A program made the position numbers and the translations under genes. Shown in pieces: positions 33,274-42,007 of a stretch of DNA of 64,000 bases. The DNA is from Clostridiales bacterium (GTDB taxonomy: Bacteria; Bacillota; Clostridia; Saccharofermentanales; Saccharofermentanaceae), in NCBI GenBank assembly GCA_017478485.1, contig JAFVDI010000031.1:1-64000 (forward strand). The letters are read 5' to 3'. How positions within the stretch are numbered: position 1 is the stretch's first letter; each line of letters starts with the position of its first letter. The notes below the pieces were generated by a model that worked only from the letters and a program-made list of their open reading frames with translations, made no database searches and was not told the origin of the DNA.

Positions 33274-33824
33274 AAACAGATCTTGCCCTTCATTATGTCC
33301 GCGGATTCCTTGCCCTGGAAGTATTCAACGATCGACAGACCGAAGGGGACGGAGGTGCCCATGGCCTGGCTCGTGATGATGTTTCCGCAGATGACGGACT
33401 TGGCTTCTTTATCGAGATCAGCGCCTTTTGAAGAGAGGACATCCCAGAAACCGGGATTGCATGTTGCATGCTTGCCCTCAAGGAGTCCCAGGTTGGCGAA
33501 GATGGTAGGAGCTGCGCAGATGGCTGCAATCCCTTTGCCTTCGCCGTTGAATTTGACGACTGCATCGGTGAGAGCCTTGGTGTTGCCGAGATTCTCGGTT
33601 CCCTTGATCCCGCCGGGAAGGACCAGCATGTTGTATTCGTTAAAATCGATCTCGTCGATCTGTTTGTCCGCAGTTATGATGATGCCTCTTGAAGCGGTAA
33701 CGGTCTTTGTTGGCATTACCGAGACCATGTCGCATTCGATGTTTGCGCGTCTTAAAATGTCGGCAGGCGTTATTGCCTCGACTTCTTCGGAACCGTCAGC
33801 TATGAAGATCGCTACTTTTGCCAT
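33270..33824 (-). CDS. DJ-1/PfpI-family protein
   Basis: A 184-residue class I glutamine-amidotransferase-like protein of the DJ-1/YajL group. N-terminal MAKVAIFIADGSEEVEAITP carries the conserved Glu of the active site, and AAICAAPTIFANLG holds the nucleophile-elbow Cys. The C-terminal GTSVPFGLSIVEYFQG completes the family pattern. Deglycase, chaperone or protease functions have been suggested for the family. ATG 33824 gives the canonical N-terminus; an upstream in-frame ATG at 33875 would add 17 odd residues. Confidence 0.9.
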   Translation of the reverse strand: MAKVAIFIADGSEEVEAITPADILRRANIECDMVSVMPTKTVTASRGIIITADKQIDEIDFNEYNMLVLPGGIKGTENLGNTKALTDAVVKFNGEGKGIAAICAAPTIFANLGLLEGKHATCNPGFWDVLSSKGADLDKEAKSVICGNIITSQAMGTSVPFGLSIVEYFQGKESADIMKGKICF

Positions 33825-33911
33825 AAACCTTTTTCTTCCCCTATTATATTTATTTTTTTGTGGTAATATATGCAAATGTTATTCTAATCCTTTCAACCAA
33901 GGGAGTGCAAT

Positions 33912-34952
33912 ATGAATCTGATCAATCATGAAGAAGTACAGTTTCCGGGACTCGGGATCAAGTTTAACGTTGACCCTGTTGCCTTCAGGATCGGTAACTT
34001 CGAGGTTTACTGGTATGGAATCCTTATAGCGGCAGCTTTGGTTGTCTGCATCGTTCTGGCTCTTAAGCAGGCGAAAAAGAACAATTTCCCTGACACACTG
34101 GTCTACGATACGATGCTCGTCACGATCCCCTGCGCGATAATCGGCGCTCGTGCGTACTATGTAATCTTCAACTGGAACATCTATAAGGACAATCTCAAGA
34201 GCATATTTGACACAAGGGCCGGCGGTCTTGCCGTTTACGGCGGCATTCTTTTATGCATCTTTGGTCTTCTTATTATGTGCAAGCTCCGCAAGATACCTTT
34301 TACTTCGCTTGCAGATTATGTTGTAGTATATCTTCCTTTGGGACAGGCCATCGGCCGCTGGGGCAACTTCTTCAACCAGGAAGCATTCGGTACGACAACC
34401 ACGTTGCCCTGGGGAATGTGGAGTGAATCAACCAGAACATATCTCTCAAGGTTCTGCCCCGATCTCGTTGCTTTGTCTCCCGTTCATCCGACATTCCTTT
34501 ACGAGTCGGTTGCAGACCTGATCATATTCATCATCCTTCTTCAGGTCAGGAAGAAGAGCACTCATGCTTTTGAAACTTCATGCACATATTTCGTTCTTTA
34601 CGGCGCTGTCCGTTTCTTCATTGAAGGTTTAAGGACAGATTCCCTCTATATCGCAGGAACACAGATCCGTGCTTCACAGGCACTTTCACTCTTCCTGCTC
34701 CTGTTTGGTCTTTTCTACATTGCTTTCGCACATCTGAAGGGCTGGGAGAGAAAGCCTTTCCCCGCAAAGCTCTTTGCTGAAGCGGCACCTGTAAGGGAAG
34801 CCTCAAAAGCAGAGACTGAAGAGGATTCCAAGAAAGAGTCTGAGTCTGAGGAAGGCTCTTCCGAAGCAGAAGATGCCGGCGAAGAAGCTGACAAAGACGA
34901 AGAAGCCGAAGAAAAGACAAAAGATTCAAAGGATTCGAAAGCTGAAGACTGA
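33912..34952 (+). CDS. lgt: Prolipoprotein diacylglyceryl transferase
   Basis: Membrane enzyme that adds diacylglycerol to the lipobox Cys of prolipoproteins, such as the BMP protein in this window. Seven hydrophobic segments, the signature GRWGNFFNQEAFG (essential Arg and Asn), HPTFLYES and RFFIEGLRTDS are visible. The family is usually ~260-290 residues; this one has 346 because of a ~55-residue acidic tail of Glu, Asp, Ser and Lys after residue ~290. It overlaps the next gene by one base (TGATG). Confidence 0.95.
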   Translation: MNLINHEEVQFPGLGIKFNVDPVAFRIGNFEVYWYGILIAAALVVCIVLALKQAKKNNFPDTLVYDTMLVTIPCAIIGARAYYVIFNWNIYKDNLKSIFDTRAGGLAVYGGILLCIFGLLIMCKLRKIPFTSLADYVVVYLPLGQAIGRWGNFFNQEAFGTTTTLPWGMWSESTRTYLSRFCPDLVALSPVHPTFLYESVADLIIFIILLQVRKKSTHAFETSCTYFVLYGAVRFFIEGLRTDSLYIAGTQIRASQALSLFLLLFGLFYIAFAHLKGWERKPFPAKLFAEAAPVREASKAETEEDSKKESESEEGSSEAEDAGEEADKDEEAEEKTKDSKDSKAED

Positions 34953-36088
34953 TGGATAACAGCAACAATTCCGGTTTTGTAAGGATGCGTGCGGGTGCCG
35001 TCTTAAAGACGGTAGACTATTACCTTGTCGTCCCCATCATGCTGCTTACCATTATCGGATTGTATGTTCTTCAGAAAGTTCTTTCAAAGGGTTACGTAGC
35101 TTACCCCGGCAACTACTACAGACAGATTGCAGCTACGGCTGCAGGCGTTTTCGTCGCACTGGTCATAAGCCTTCTTGACATGCACATGCTCAAGGCCGTA
35201 GGACGCGTCGTTTATGTGGTTTCGCTGCTGCTTCTCATATTGGTTCCGATCGACGGTTATTCGCTCGCCGGACAGTGGGGTGCTGACGCATGGCTTAAGC
35301 TCCCTGTTATCGGTAACTTCCAGCCGTCTGAGCTCGCAAAGATAGGTCTCATCCTTTTGGCCTCCGAAGTCTTCGAGATGATGTCTCTTAAGAAAGTCAG
35401 CATTATCAAAGGCTTCGGGATACTTGCGGCGATCTATGCTCCGCCGCTCCTTCTCATCCTTACGCAACCTGACTTCGGAACGGCAATGGTTATCATGTTC
35501 ACGTTCGTCTGCATCATGTTTGCATGGGGTGTTAAATACAGATACTTCCTGCTCGCGTTCTCGTCTCTGGTCGTCGTCATCGTTCCGGCTATGTGGTATT
35601 TCTATCTCGAGCCTTATCAGAAAGAGCGTATCCTATCGCTCGTTTTCAAGGGCTCCGACCCTAAAGCCGAGTACAATCTCATCCAGTCCCAGCATGCCAT
35701 CGCTTCAGGCGGTCTTATCGGAAACAAGACAGGTATCTATACCACGGTTCCGGTTAAAGAGAGTGACTTTATCTTCGCAGCGGTTTCCGAGCACCTTGGA
35801 TTCATTGGTACTACGGCGGTAATAATCTTGGCTTTCTTCTTTATCTGCAGATGTCTTTACGTGGCATCAAAAGTATCCTCAAAGGCTGCATCTTACTGTC
35901 TTACGGGTCTGGCAGGTTACTTTGCTTTCCACTATATCGAGAATCTCGGAATGTCGGTCGGACTCCTGCCAATTACAGGAATCCCGCTTCCGTTTATCAG
36001 TCTTGGAGGTACGGCGCAGCTGATCAATTTTCTTGCGTTTGGATTAATATTGAACATATCGATGTCCAGAGGGCGCGTCGGCGGCTGA
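34952..36088 (+). CDS. RodA/FtsW-family peptidoglycan glycosyltransferase (SEDS)
   Basis: A 378-residue protein with ten hydrophobic segments and SEDS motifs: PSELAKIGLILL, LTQPDFGTAMV (functional Asp in the large loop side), SDFIFAAVSEHLGFIG and GIPLPFISLGGTAQL. RodA serves elongation and FtsW division; the 378-residue size, without an N-terminal extension, fits RodA slightly better, but context cannot decide. It overlaps lgt by one base and ends 21 bases before the sucrose gene. Confidence 0.88.
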   Translation: MDNSNNSGFVRMRAGAVLKTVDYYLVVPIMLLTIIGLYVLQKVLSKGYVAYPGNYYRQIAATAAGVFVALVISLLDMHMLKAVGRVVYVVSLLLLILVPIDGYSLAGQWGADAWLKLPVIGNFQPSELAKIGLILLASEVFEMMSLKKVSIIKGFGILAAIYAPPLLLILTQPDFGTAMVIMFTFVCIMFAWGVKYRYFLLAFSSLVVVIVPAMWYFYLEPYQKERILSLVFKGSDPKAEYNLIQSQHAIASGGLIGNKTGIYTTVPVKESDFIFAAVSEHLGFIGTTAVIILAFFFICRCLYVASKVSSKAASYCLTGLAGYFAFHYIENLGMSVGLLPITGIPLPFISLGGTAQLINFLAFGLILNISMSRGRVGG

Positions 36089-36109
36089 AGACAGTTTTGA
36101 GGGGAACAA

Positions 36110-38407
36110 ATGATAGGGCAATGGCGACAGAAACTTCATATAGAACCGCCCAAGGGCTGGCTTAACGACCCAAATGGTCTTTGCTATTTCAAAGGCAAGT
36201 ACCATGTCTATTTCCAGTATCTTCCGGATTCTGCGGAAGGCGAGGGAAGAAAGTGCTGGGGTCACTATGAAAGCTATGACATGATCTCATGGAAGTTTGC
36301 CGGCACTGCCATCGAACCTGATATGGAATATGACCTGACAGGCGCCTTTTCGGGCTCTGCGGTAGTTAACGGCGATATCCTTGAACTTTTCTATACGGGC
36401 AACGTAGAGCATCCCGGCAATTACGATTACATCACTGCCGGAAGGGATGCGAACCAGATCCGCGTTTCGACAAAAGACGGCAGAGAAATGAGCACCAAAG
36501 ACGTTCTTCTCAGGAACAGCAGTTATCCCGATTACTGCTCATGCCACGTAAGAGATCCAAAGGTCACACTCGAAAACGGCATCTGGCGCATGGTCCTGGG
36601 TGCCCGCACTCTCGAAAATGAAGGCTGTGTCCTTATCTATGAGGGAAAGAATCCCGATGAGTTCGAATTCGTAAAGAAGCTTTCCGTTCCGGATTTCGGC
36701 TATATGTGGGAATGCCCGGATATGTTTGAACTTGGCGGAAACACTTATCTTGCGGTGTGCCCGCAGGGCCTTGAACATGAAGAGTTCAGATATCAGAACA
36801 TCTATTCAAGCGGTTATTTCAAGGTCAGCGGAGATGAACTTACCGGTTTCGAGGAGTTCGATTACGGCTTTGATTTCTATGCGCCGCAGACTTTTGAGAC
36901 CACAGACGGCAGGCGCATCCTGATCGGATGGATGGGCATGGGCTCCGAGTCCGGATATACAAATCCCACGGTCAGTCTGGGACGACAGCACTGCCTTACG
37001 CTGCCTCGTGAGCTTACTGTCTCCGCTGACGGCTGCATTCTTCAGAATCCCATCAGAGAGATCTATTCTCTCCGCATCTCGCCCTCTGAACTCCGCAGCG
37101 AGCAGAGGTGGTATAAGCTTCCTTTTGATATCGTGATCAACACCGTAAAGCTCGATGAAGAATGTGTCATGGAGATCGGAAAAGCAAAGATCTCATGGCA
37201 CAGCGAAGGTTATCTTGAACTGTCGTTTGCCGATGAACAGGCTGCGGGCGGCAGGACCAGCCGTAAGGTAAAGACAGATAATCTCAGCGATATCCGTGTC
37301 GTTGCAGACAGGTCCAGTCTTGAAGTGTTCGCAAACGGCGGAAGATATGTCATGAGTTCGAGGTTCTATCCTGAATATGAGACGGTTTCCGTCAGTGTTA
37401 AAGGCTTCGGGGCTCAGCTTTTCGAGCTCGAGATCAAGAACTCCCTGGTCGCGATCGGCGAGGCTTTGATCGATTTCATTCCGGACAGAAAAGGCTGTGA
37501 ATTCGGCGATGTATCTGCTTTCTCACCGGCTCCCGGCGGAGCGCCTGCAAACGTCACTGCTGCTTTTTCGAAGCTCGGCGGAAATGCCAGGATGATAACC
37601 CAGCTCGGAAAAGATCCCTTCGGAGACATGATAATCAAGACTCTTGATGATTCAGGCGTGGACACATCCGCTGTAAGCAGGACGGACAAAGCAAATACCG
37701 CGCTGGCTTTCGTAAGCCTGAGCCGCAACGGCAACAGGACTTTCTCGTTCTACAGAAACCCTTCCGCAGACATGCTCCTCGCGCCGGAACAGATCATTCC
37801 CGACATGTTCGACGATTGTACGTTCCTTCATTTCTGCAGCGTTTCGCTCGGCGATTTCCCGATGAAGGACGCGCACAGGACCGCCATCTTGCTGGCGAGA
37901 AAGAGCGGAGCGGTCATTAGTTTTGATCCTAATCTGAGATTCATGCTCTGGGATGATAAGGAAGAGCTTAAGAGAGTTGTGCTTGAGTTTATGCCTGAAG
38001 CAGACATCCTGAAGGTATCTGACGAAGAACTGGAGTTCATCACCGGAGAGACTGATCTTGAGAAAGCTCTGCCCAAGCTCCTTGTAGGAAATGTGAAGCT
38101 TGTCATATATACATGCGGAGCTGACGGCGCTTATGCTGCGAACCGTGAAGGCATAGCTTACGCTCCCGGACATGAGGTCATAACCGCCGATACCACTGGT
38201 GCCGGCGACTGCTTCATCGGTGCGTTCTTAAGGTGTCTTGAGCTTAACGGAATAAAGAAGGACGACCTTGATAAGATCCCGTCCGGCAAGCTCAAAGCTT
38301 ATCTTGCTTTTGCGAATGCATGCAGTGCCGTATCAGTCACGCGCAAGGGCGCAATTCCTTCATATCCTACACTTGAAGAAGTCCTCAGAGGCGGACTGCT
38401 GACTTAA
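36110..38407 (+). CDS. Fused sucrose-6-phosphate hydrolase (GH32) and fructokinase (PfkB)
   Basis: One uninterrupted 765-residue frame joins two enzymes. Residues 1-~440 are a GH32 beta-fructosidase: nucleophile Asp20 in WLNDPNG, Asp149 in the RDP motif, acid/base Glu201 in WECPDMF, and a C-terminal beta-sandwich. Residues ~446-765 are a PfkB kinase (AIGEALIDF, PGGAPANVT, catalytic Asp700 in TTGAGDCF). Together they would cleave sucrose 6-phosphate and phosphorylate the released fructose at C6. In most species scrB and scrK are separate genes. No PTS transporter is adjacent. The end overlaps the minus-strand pseudouridine synthase by 23 bases. Confidence 0.92.
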   Translation: MIGQWRQKLHIEPPKGWLNDPNGLCYFKGKYHVYFQYLPDSAEGEGRKCWGHYESYDMISWKFAGTAIEPDMEYDLTGAFSGSAVVNGDILELFYTGNVEHPGNYDYITAGRDANQIRVSTKDGREMSTKDVLLRNSSYPDYCSCHVRDPKVTLENGIWRMVLGARTLENEGCVLIYEGKNPDEFEFVKKLSVPDFGYMWECPDMFELGGNTYLAVCPQGLEHEEFRYQNIYSSGYFKVSGDELTGFEEFDYGFDFYAPQTFETTDGRRILIGWMGMGSESGYTNPTVSLGRQHCLTLPRELTVSADGCILQNPIREIYSLRISPSELRSEQRWYKLPFDIVINTVKLDEECVMEIGKAKISWHSEGYLELSFADEQAAGGRTSRKVKTDNLSDIRVVADRSSLEVFANGGRYVMSSRFYPEYETVSVSVKGFGAQLFELEIKNSLVAIGEALIDFIPDRKGCEFGDVSAFSPAPGGAPANVTAAFSKLGGNARMITQLGKDPFGDMIIKTLDDSGVDTSAVSRTDKANTALAFVSLSRNGNRTFSFYRNPSADMLLAPEQIIPDMFDDCTFLHFCSVSLGDFPMKDAHRTAILLARKSGAVISFDPNLRFMLWDDKEELKRVVLEFMPEADILKVSDEELEFITGETDLEKALPKLLVGNVKLVIYTCGADGAYAANREGIAYAPGHEVITADTTGAGDCFIGAFLRCLELNGIKKDDLDKIPSGKLKAYLAFANACSAVSVTRKGAIPSYPTLEEVLRGGLLT

Positions 38408-39107
38408 GGCTTTCTATCTCGGCGTCAGTCAGCTCACGTATTGCGCCTGTGTTTTCAGGTGATATGTCTATCTCAAGACCTGCAAGAGAGATCCTTCTGA
38501 GTGCAATGACTTCTTTGCCGAAATGGGCGAATATCCGTCTGACTTCATGAGTCTTTCCTTCGAAAAGAGTGATCTCCGCAGTGTGTGCATCGACCGCACT
38601 AAGTTCCGCGGGAGCAGTCTTTACGGGCATGTCCATATCGGTCAGCGTAATGCCTTCCTTAACTTTTTCCATCTCGGCTGCGGTCCACGAAGGACCGTCA
38701 AATGTAACGTGGTATCTTTTCGCGATATGGTATTTCGGAGACTGCAGCCTGTGTGAAAGCTCCCCGTCATTAGTGATTATCAGAAGGCCCGTCGTGTGAT
38801 AGTCGAGACGTCCGACCGGCGCAAGCTTCTTGCCGCGGAGTGCGTCGGGAATGAAGTTTCCGACACAGGGAAGACGGGGATCTTCCATAGCCGTAAGCAC
38901 GCAGTCAGGCTTGTCGAAAAGGAAGTAAAGATTCTCCCTGTGACCTATCTCAGTGCCGTTTAATGCAATGGAATCAGTCTCTTTGACCTGCATTCCCGGA
39001 TCTTTTGCAACGGCGCCGTTGACCGTGACACCGCCTGAAGCGATGAGCGAGCGCACCGAAGATCTCGTGCCGATGCCGGAATTTGCAAGGAGTCTGTCTA
39101 ATCTCAT
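38385..39107 (-). CDS. RsuA-family pseudouridine synthase
   Basis: A 240-residue RNA-modifying enzyme: S4 RNA-binding domain at residues ~1-60 (MRLDRLLANSGIGTRSSVRSLIASG), then the catalytic domain with GRLDYHTTGLLIITNDG (Asp is the catalytic residue) and KTHEVRRIFAHFGKEV. RsuA-type enzymes modify 16S rRNA at U516 or 23S rRNA; exact site not determinable. Its 3' end overlaps the fusion gene end convergently by 23 bases, and a plus-strand gene starts 64 bases from its start. Confidence 0.9.
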   Translation of the reverse strand: MRLDRLLANSGIGTRSSVRSLIASGGVTVNGAVAKDPGMQVKETDSIALNGTEIGHRENLYFLFDKPDCVLTAMEDPRLPCVGNFIPDALRGKKLAPVGRLDYHTTGLLIITNDGELSHRLQSPKYHIAKRYHVTFDGPSWTAAEMEKVKEGITLTDMDMPVKTAPAELSAVDAHTAEITLFEGKTHEVRRIFAHFGKEVIALRRISLAGLEIDISPENTGAIRELTDAEIESLKSAVRL

Positions 39108-39170
39108 AAAAAGGATTATATCATGTAGTATAATTTTCTTTATTACGCGCGAAGGGAATAACTCTATAAT

Positions 39171-39764
39171 ATGGCAGATGGATTTGAAGCAAAGTGGGAA
39201 GAGTTCGAGGCCAAGTGCCGCGCGTGCAGTAACTGCGGCCTCAGAGCCGGATGTACAAACGTTGTTATCTACAGGGGCGGACGTCAGGCTCCGCTCATGA
39301 TAATAGGCGAGGCGCCGGGCGAGCAGGAGGACCTTCAGGGGCGTCCTTTCGTCGGGAGATCAGGCCAGCTGCTCCAGAATCTCATCGACTGCTACGGATT
39401 TTCCGAGCAGGACTACCACATCTGCAATATCGCAAAATGCCGCCCTCCCCAGAACAGAAGACCTACCCCTCAGGAGATCCATGCATGCAAGCCTCTGCTG
39501 GCTGAACAGTTCAGACTGGTCCGCCCGAAGGTGATCCTTCTTTGCGGTTCAACGGCTTATGAGGCATTCTTCGGTGAGAAGCCGGTCATGCGCGATGTCA
39601 GGGGCTTCTTCATCGAGAAGAACGGCTTTTACATCATGACCACATACCATCCGGCTTTTGCTTTGAGGAATCCCCGCAACAAGCTCCCCATCTACGAGGA
39701 CATGGGAAAGGTAAGGGCCAAGCTCACCGAGATCGGCGCGATGCCGCCGCTTCCTTCGATCTGA
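39171..39764 (+). CDS. Uracil-DNA glycosylase, type 4 (iron-sulfur)
   Basis: A 197-residue family-4 UDG that removes uracil from DNA. Cys residues that bind the 4Fe-4S cluster are in CRACSNCGLRAGC and AKCRPPQNRRPTPQEIHACKP. The motif GEAPGEQEDLQGRPFVGRSG is the family active-site loop, and TTYHPAFALRNP is the C-terminal His motif. AAGGG upstream supports ATG 39171. Followed by tRNA-Gln. Confidence 0.93.
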   Translation: MADGFEAKWEEFEAKCRACSNCGLRAGCTNVVIYRGGRQAPLMIIGEAPGEQEDLQGRPFVGRSGQLLQNLIDCYGFSEQDYHICNIAKCRPPQNRRPTPQEIHACKPLLAEQFRLVRPKVILLCGSTAYEAFFGEKPVMRDVRGFFIEKNGFYIMTTYHPAFALRNPRNKLPIYEDMGKVRAKLTEIGAMPPLPSI

Positions 39765-39782
39765 ATAATATAAAGAAACATA

Positions 39783-39811
39783 TTGATTTTCATTTTCTGA
39801 TTTGCTATACT
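39783..39811 (+). promoter_or_regulatory. Promoter for tRNA-Gln
   Basis: TTGATT (39783-39788) and TATACT (39806-39811) are 17 bases apart and end 21 bases before the tRNA. Confidence 0.75.
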
Positions 39812-39832
39812 TCGTTGGTCATTAAATGACAC

Positions 39833-39906
39833 AGCCGAATTGTGTAACGGTAGCACACCGGTCTCTGACACCGTTTGTCTAGGTTCGAATCCTAGTTCGG
39901 CTGCCA
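39833..39906 (+). tRNA. tRNA-Gln (anticodon CUG)
   Basis: A 74-base tRNA with acceptor stem AGCCGAA/TTCGGCT, discriminator G and encoded CCA. The anticodon loop CTCTGAC gives CUG, which reads CAG. D arm TAACGGTAGCACA and T loop GTTCGAATC are standard. The outermost anticodon-stem pair is mismatched. Confidence 0.93.
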
Positions 39907-39915
39907 AAACGATAT

Positions 39916-39950
39916 AACCCTCCGGTAATTGCCGCGAGGGTTTTATTTTT
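39916..39950 (+). terminator. Terminator after tRNA-Gln
   Basis: AACCCTC with CGG (39916-39925) pairs with CCG and GAGGGTT (about 39932-39942), with one bulged C, followed by TTTATTTTT. Confidence 0.75.
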
Positions 39951-39963
39951 CTAAAAAGTATCT

Positions 39964-40347
39964 ATGCGCAAACGTTTACCTTATCTGATCGCAACACTGG
40001 TGCTCCTCGCGGTTGAAGTCTTTATCGGCCTGTTTGTTCATGACAGATTCATAAGGCCTTTCATCGGTGATGTGCTCGTGGTCATACTGATCTATGCGTT
40101 CATCAGGATATTCATTCCTGATAAGGTCAGGCTGCTTCCGCTCTATGTTTTCATCTTTGCGGTGGCTGTCGAGGTCCTGCAGCTTCTTAAGATAGTCGAA
40201 GTGCTGGGGCTTCAGGACAACAGGCTTATGAGCACCATAATAGGCACCTCATTTGATATAAGAGATATATTATGTTACTTTGTCGGGTGTGCGTTCTGCG
40301 GTATCTGGGAATACTTAAGATACAGAAAGTCAAAGGCTGAAAGATGA
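39964..40347 (+). CDS. DUF2809-family membrane protein
   Basis: A 127-residue membrane protein with four hydrophobic segments. The family pattern is the N-terminal LLAVEVFIGLFVHDRFIRPFIGDVLVV and the C-terminal GTSFDIRDILCYFVGCAFC. Function is unknown. It overlaps the CAT-family gene by 4 bases (ATGA). It starts 13 bases after the tRNA terminator, so its promoter must lie in or before that region. Confidence 0.82.
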   Translation: MRKRLPYLIATLVLLAVEVFIGLFVHDRFIRPFIGDVLVVILIYAFIRIFIPDKVRLLPLYVFIFAVAVEVLQLLKIVEVLGLQDNRLMSTIIGTSFDIRDILCYFVGCAFCGIWEYLRYRKSKAER

Positions 40348-41015
40348 ATTATAGAGTTATAGATAAAGAAACATACTACCGCAAAGGAGTATTCCGCCAC
40401 TTTTCGGAGGACTGCAAGTGTTCTGTTTCCATGACCTCAAGGGTCGATGTTACAAGGCTTGTCGAAGTCTCGAAAAAGACCGGAACGAAGTTTTACGTTA
40501 ACTTCCTTTACCTTTTGACCAAGGTGCTGAATTCCAGGGACGACTACAGAATGGCATATCTCTGGCAGACAGAAGACATCATATGCTATGACGTGATCAA
40601 CCCCACGCAGTATGTTTTCCATGAGGATACGGAGACATGCACGCCTGTTTACAGCAATTACGATCCGGACTACAAGACGTTCTACGATAACGCTCTGGCA
40701 GATGTCGAGAAGGCGAAGCTGACAAGGGAATACGGACTTGATCCGGCCAATCACCCGAACTGGTTCGATGCTTCCTATATCTCGTGGCTGTCCTACGATT
40801 CGCTCAATGTCGAGCTCCCTGACGGATATCTTTATTTCCAGCCCATCATCAACTGGGGCAAGTACAGGGAAGAGAACGGCCGACTGATGATGCCGCTGAC
40901 CGTAAGGATGAACCACGCGATCGCCGACGGGTATCTCGTGGCAAAGGTATATAAGCTTTTAGATGAAGAGATAGCGAAATTCGCTGACGATTACATGAGG
41001 AGAGATCAGGTTTGA
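40344..41015 (+). CDS. Chloramphenicol acetyltransferase-family protein (type A)
   Basis: A 223-residue CAT-like acetyltransferase. His191 and Asp195 in MNHAIADGY match the catalytic HHxxxDG arrangement (H195/D199 of CAT III), with the first His replaced by Asn. FEAFVKD-like N-terminal beta strands (VTRLVEVSKKTGTKFYVNFLYLL) are typical. It sits in a housekeeping operon between DUF2809 and an RluA-type gene, overlapping both by 4 bases, which suggests a native role rather than acquired resistance. Activity on chloramphenicol is not implied. Confidence 0.85.
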   Translation: MNYRVIDKETYYRKGVFRHFSEDCKCSVSMTSRVDVTRLVEVSKKTGTKFYVNFLYLLTKVLNSRDDYRMAYLWQTEDIICYDVINPTQYVFHEDTETCTPVYSNYDPDYKTFYDNALADVEKAKLTREYGLDPANHPNWFDASYISWLSYDSLNVELPDGYLYFQPIINWGKYREENGRLMMPLTVRMNHAIADGYLVAKVYKLLDEEIAKFADDYMRRDQV

Positions 41016-42007
41016 AAAGTTTCAAAGTAACAGCGGCACAGGACGGCAAGCACGTCGTAAAGGCTTCCTCGGAGGCTTTTCCGGGACTTAAGCAGGCAGA
41101 TCTTTTCCATGCGTTAAAGCGCAAGGATATCAAGATCGACGGCAAGCGCACGGCTCAGGATGTAGCGGTAAAGGAAGGTCAGACTGTTGAAGTCTGGCTT
41201 CCCGACGAACTTTTCGAGGGCGGCGCGAAAAAGACCGAGCACGAAAACACGAAGGAACCGTTCAAGATCGTAGCAGAGACGAACGGCCTCATTATCGTCA
41301 ACAAGTCCCAGGGAATCGCGGTCCATTCCGGCAAGAGTACCGGTGAGGACACGCTGATCGACCTTATCCGCAGCAAAACGAAATTCAAGGAAGCTGAACT
41401 CTGCCACCGCATCGACATGAACACCGGTGGTCTTGTCATGGTCGCAAAGGATAAGCAGGCACTGGCTGATGCCGTAAAGCTCTTCAAGGACGGCCTTGTT
41501 ACCAAGCGCTACAGGGCATTGGTCCTTGGAACGCCCAACGTCGGCGAAGGCACAGTCTGCGATGACGGTACTCTCATGTATGAAGTGACCGGATTCCTTG
41601 AGAAGACCAGGGACGGCAAAGTCTATATCCACGATACGAAGCAGCCGAGAGACCTCGCGATAGCCACGAGATACAGGGTCCTTGAAACATACAGGGCTGC
41701 GGGTCCCGACCGCGTTGACGTTTCTGACATCGAGTGTGAGCTCGTTACAGGAAGGACGCATCAGATCAGGGCGCAGTTTGCGCATCTCGGATATCCGATC
41801 GTAGGCGACGGCAATTACGGAAGAGCGAAGCAGAACTCTTTCTTCACCGCTGTCGACGGAGGAAAGGTCAGATACCAGCAGCTTTTCGCATGCAGGATCA
41901 CTCTGGGCAAGATCCCCAGGGACAACATTCACTTTGATGTATCCGGAAAATCATTTAGAATAGAGCCTGATTACGGCGTAATGCTCAGGAGAGGCAAGAA
42001 CAGATAA
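41012..42007 (+). CDS. RluA-family pseudouridine synthase
   Basis: A 331-residue enzyme with an S4-like N-terminal domain (LFHALKRKDIKIDGKRT) and catalytic core with LCHRIDMNTGGLVMVAK (catalytic Asp) and TGRTHQIRAQFAHLGYPIVGD. RluA-type enzymes modify 23S rRNA or tRNA; exact site not determinable. The start is TTG at 41012, inside the upstream stop region, with GAGGAGA about 8 bases before. It overlaps murI by one base. Confidence 0.9.
   Translation: MKSFKVTAAQDGKHVVKASSEAFPGLKQADLFHALKRKDIKIDGKRTAQDVAVKEGQTVEVWLPDELFEGGAKKTEHENTKEPFKIVAETNGLIIVNKSQGIAVHSGKSTGEDTLIDLIRSKTKFKEAELCHRIDMNTGGLVMVAKDKQALADAVKLFKDGLVTKRYRALVLGTPNVGEGTVCDDGTLMYEVTGFLEKTRDGKVYIHDTKQPRDLAIATRYRVLETYRAAGPDRVDVSDIECELVTGRTHQIRAQFAHLGYPIVGDGNYGRAKQNSFFTAVDGGKVRYQQLFACRITLGKIPRDNIHFDVSGKSFRIEPDYGVMLRRGKNR

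Noticed and set aside
41114..41932. Long open frame on the minus strand inside the RluA-type gene
   Set aside because: It is a mirror frame of a well-supported gene; it has no ribosome site and no recognisable domain. The same holds for minus-strand frames inside der, typA, mltG and the U32 gene.
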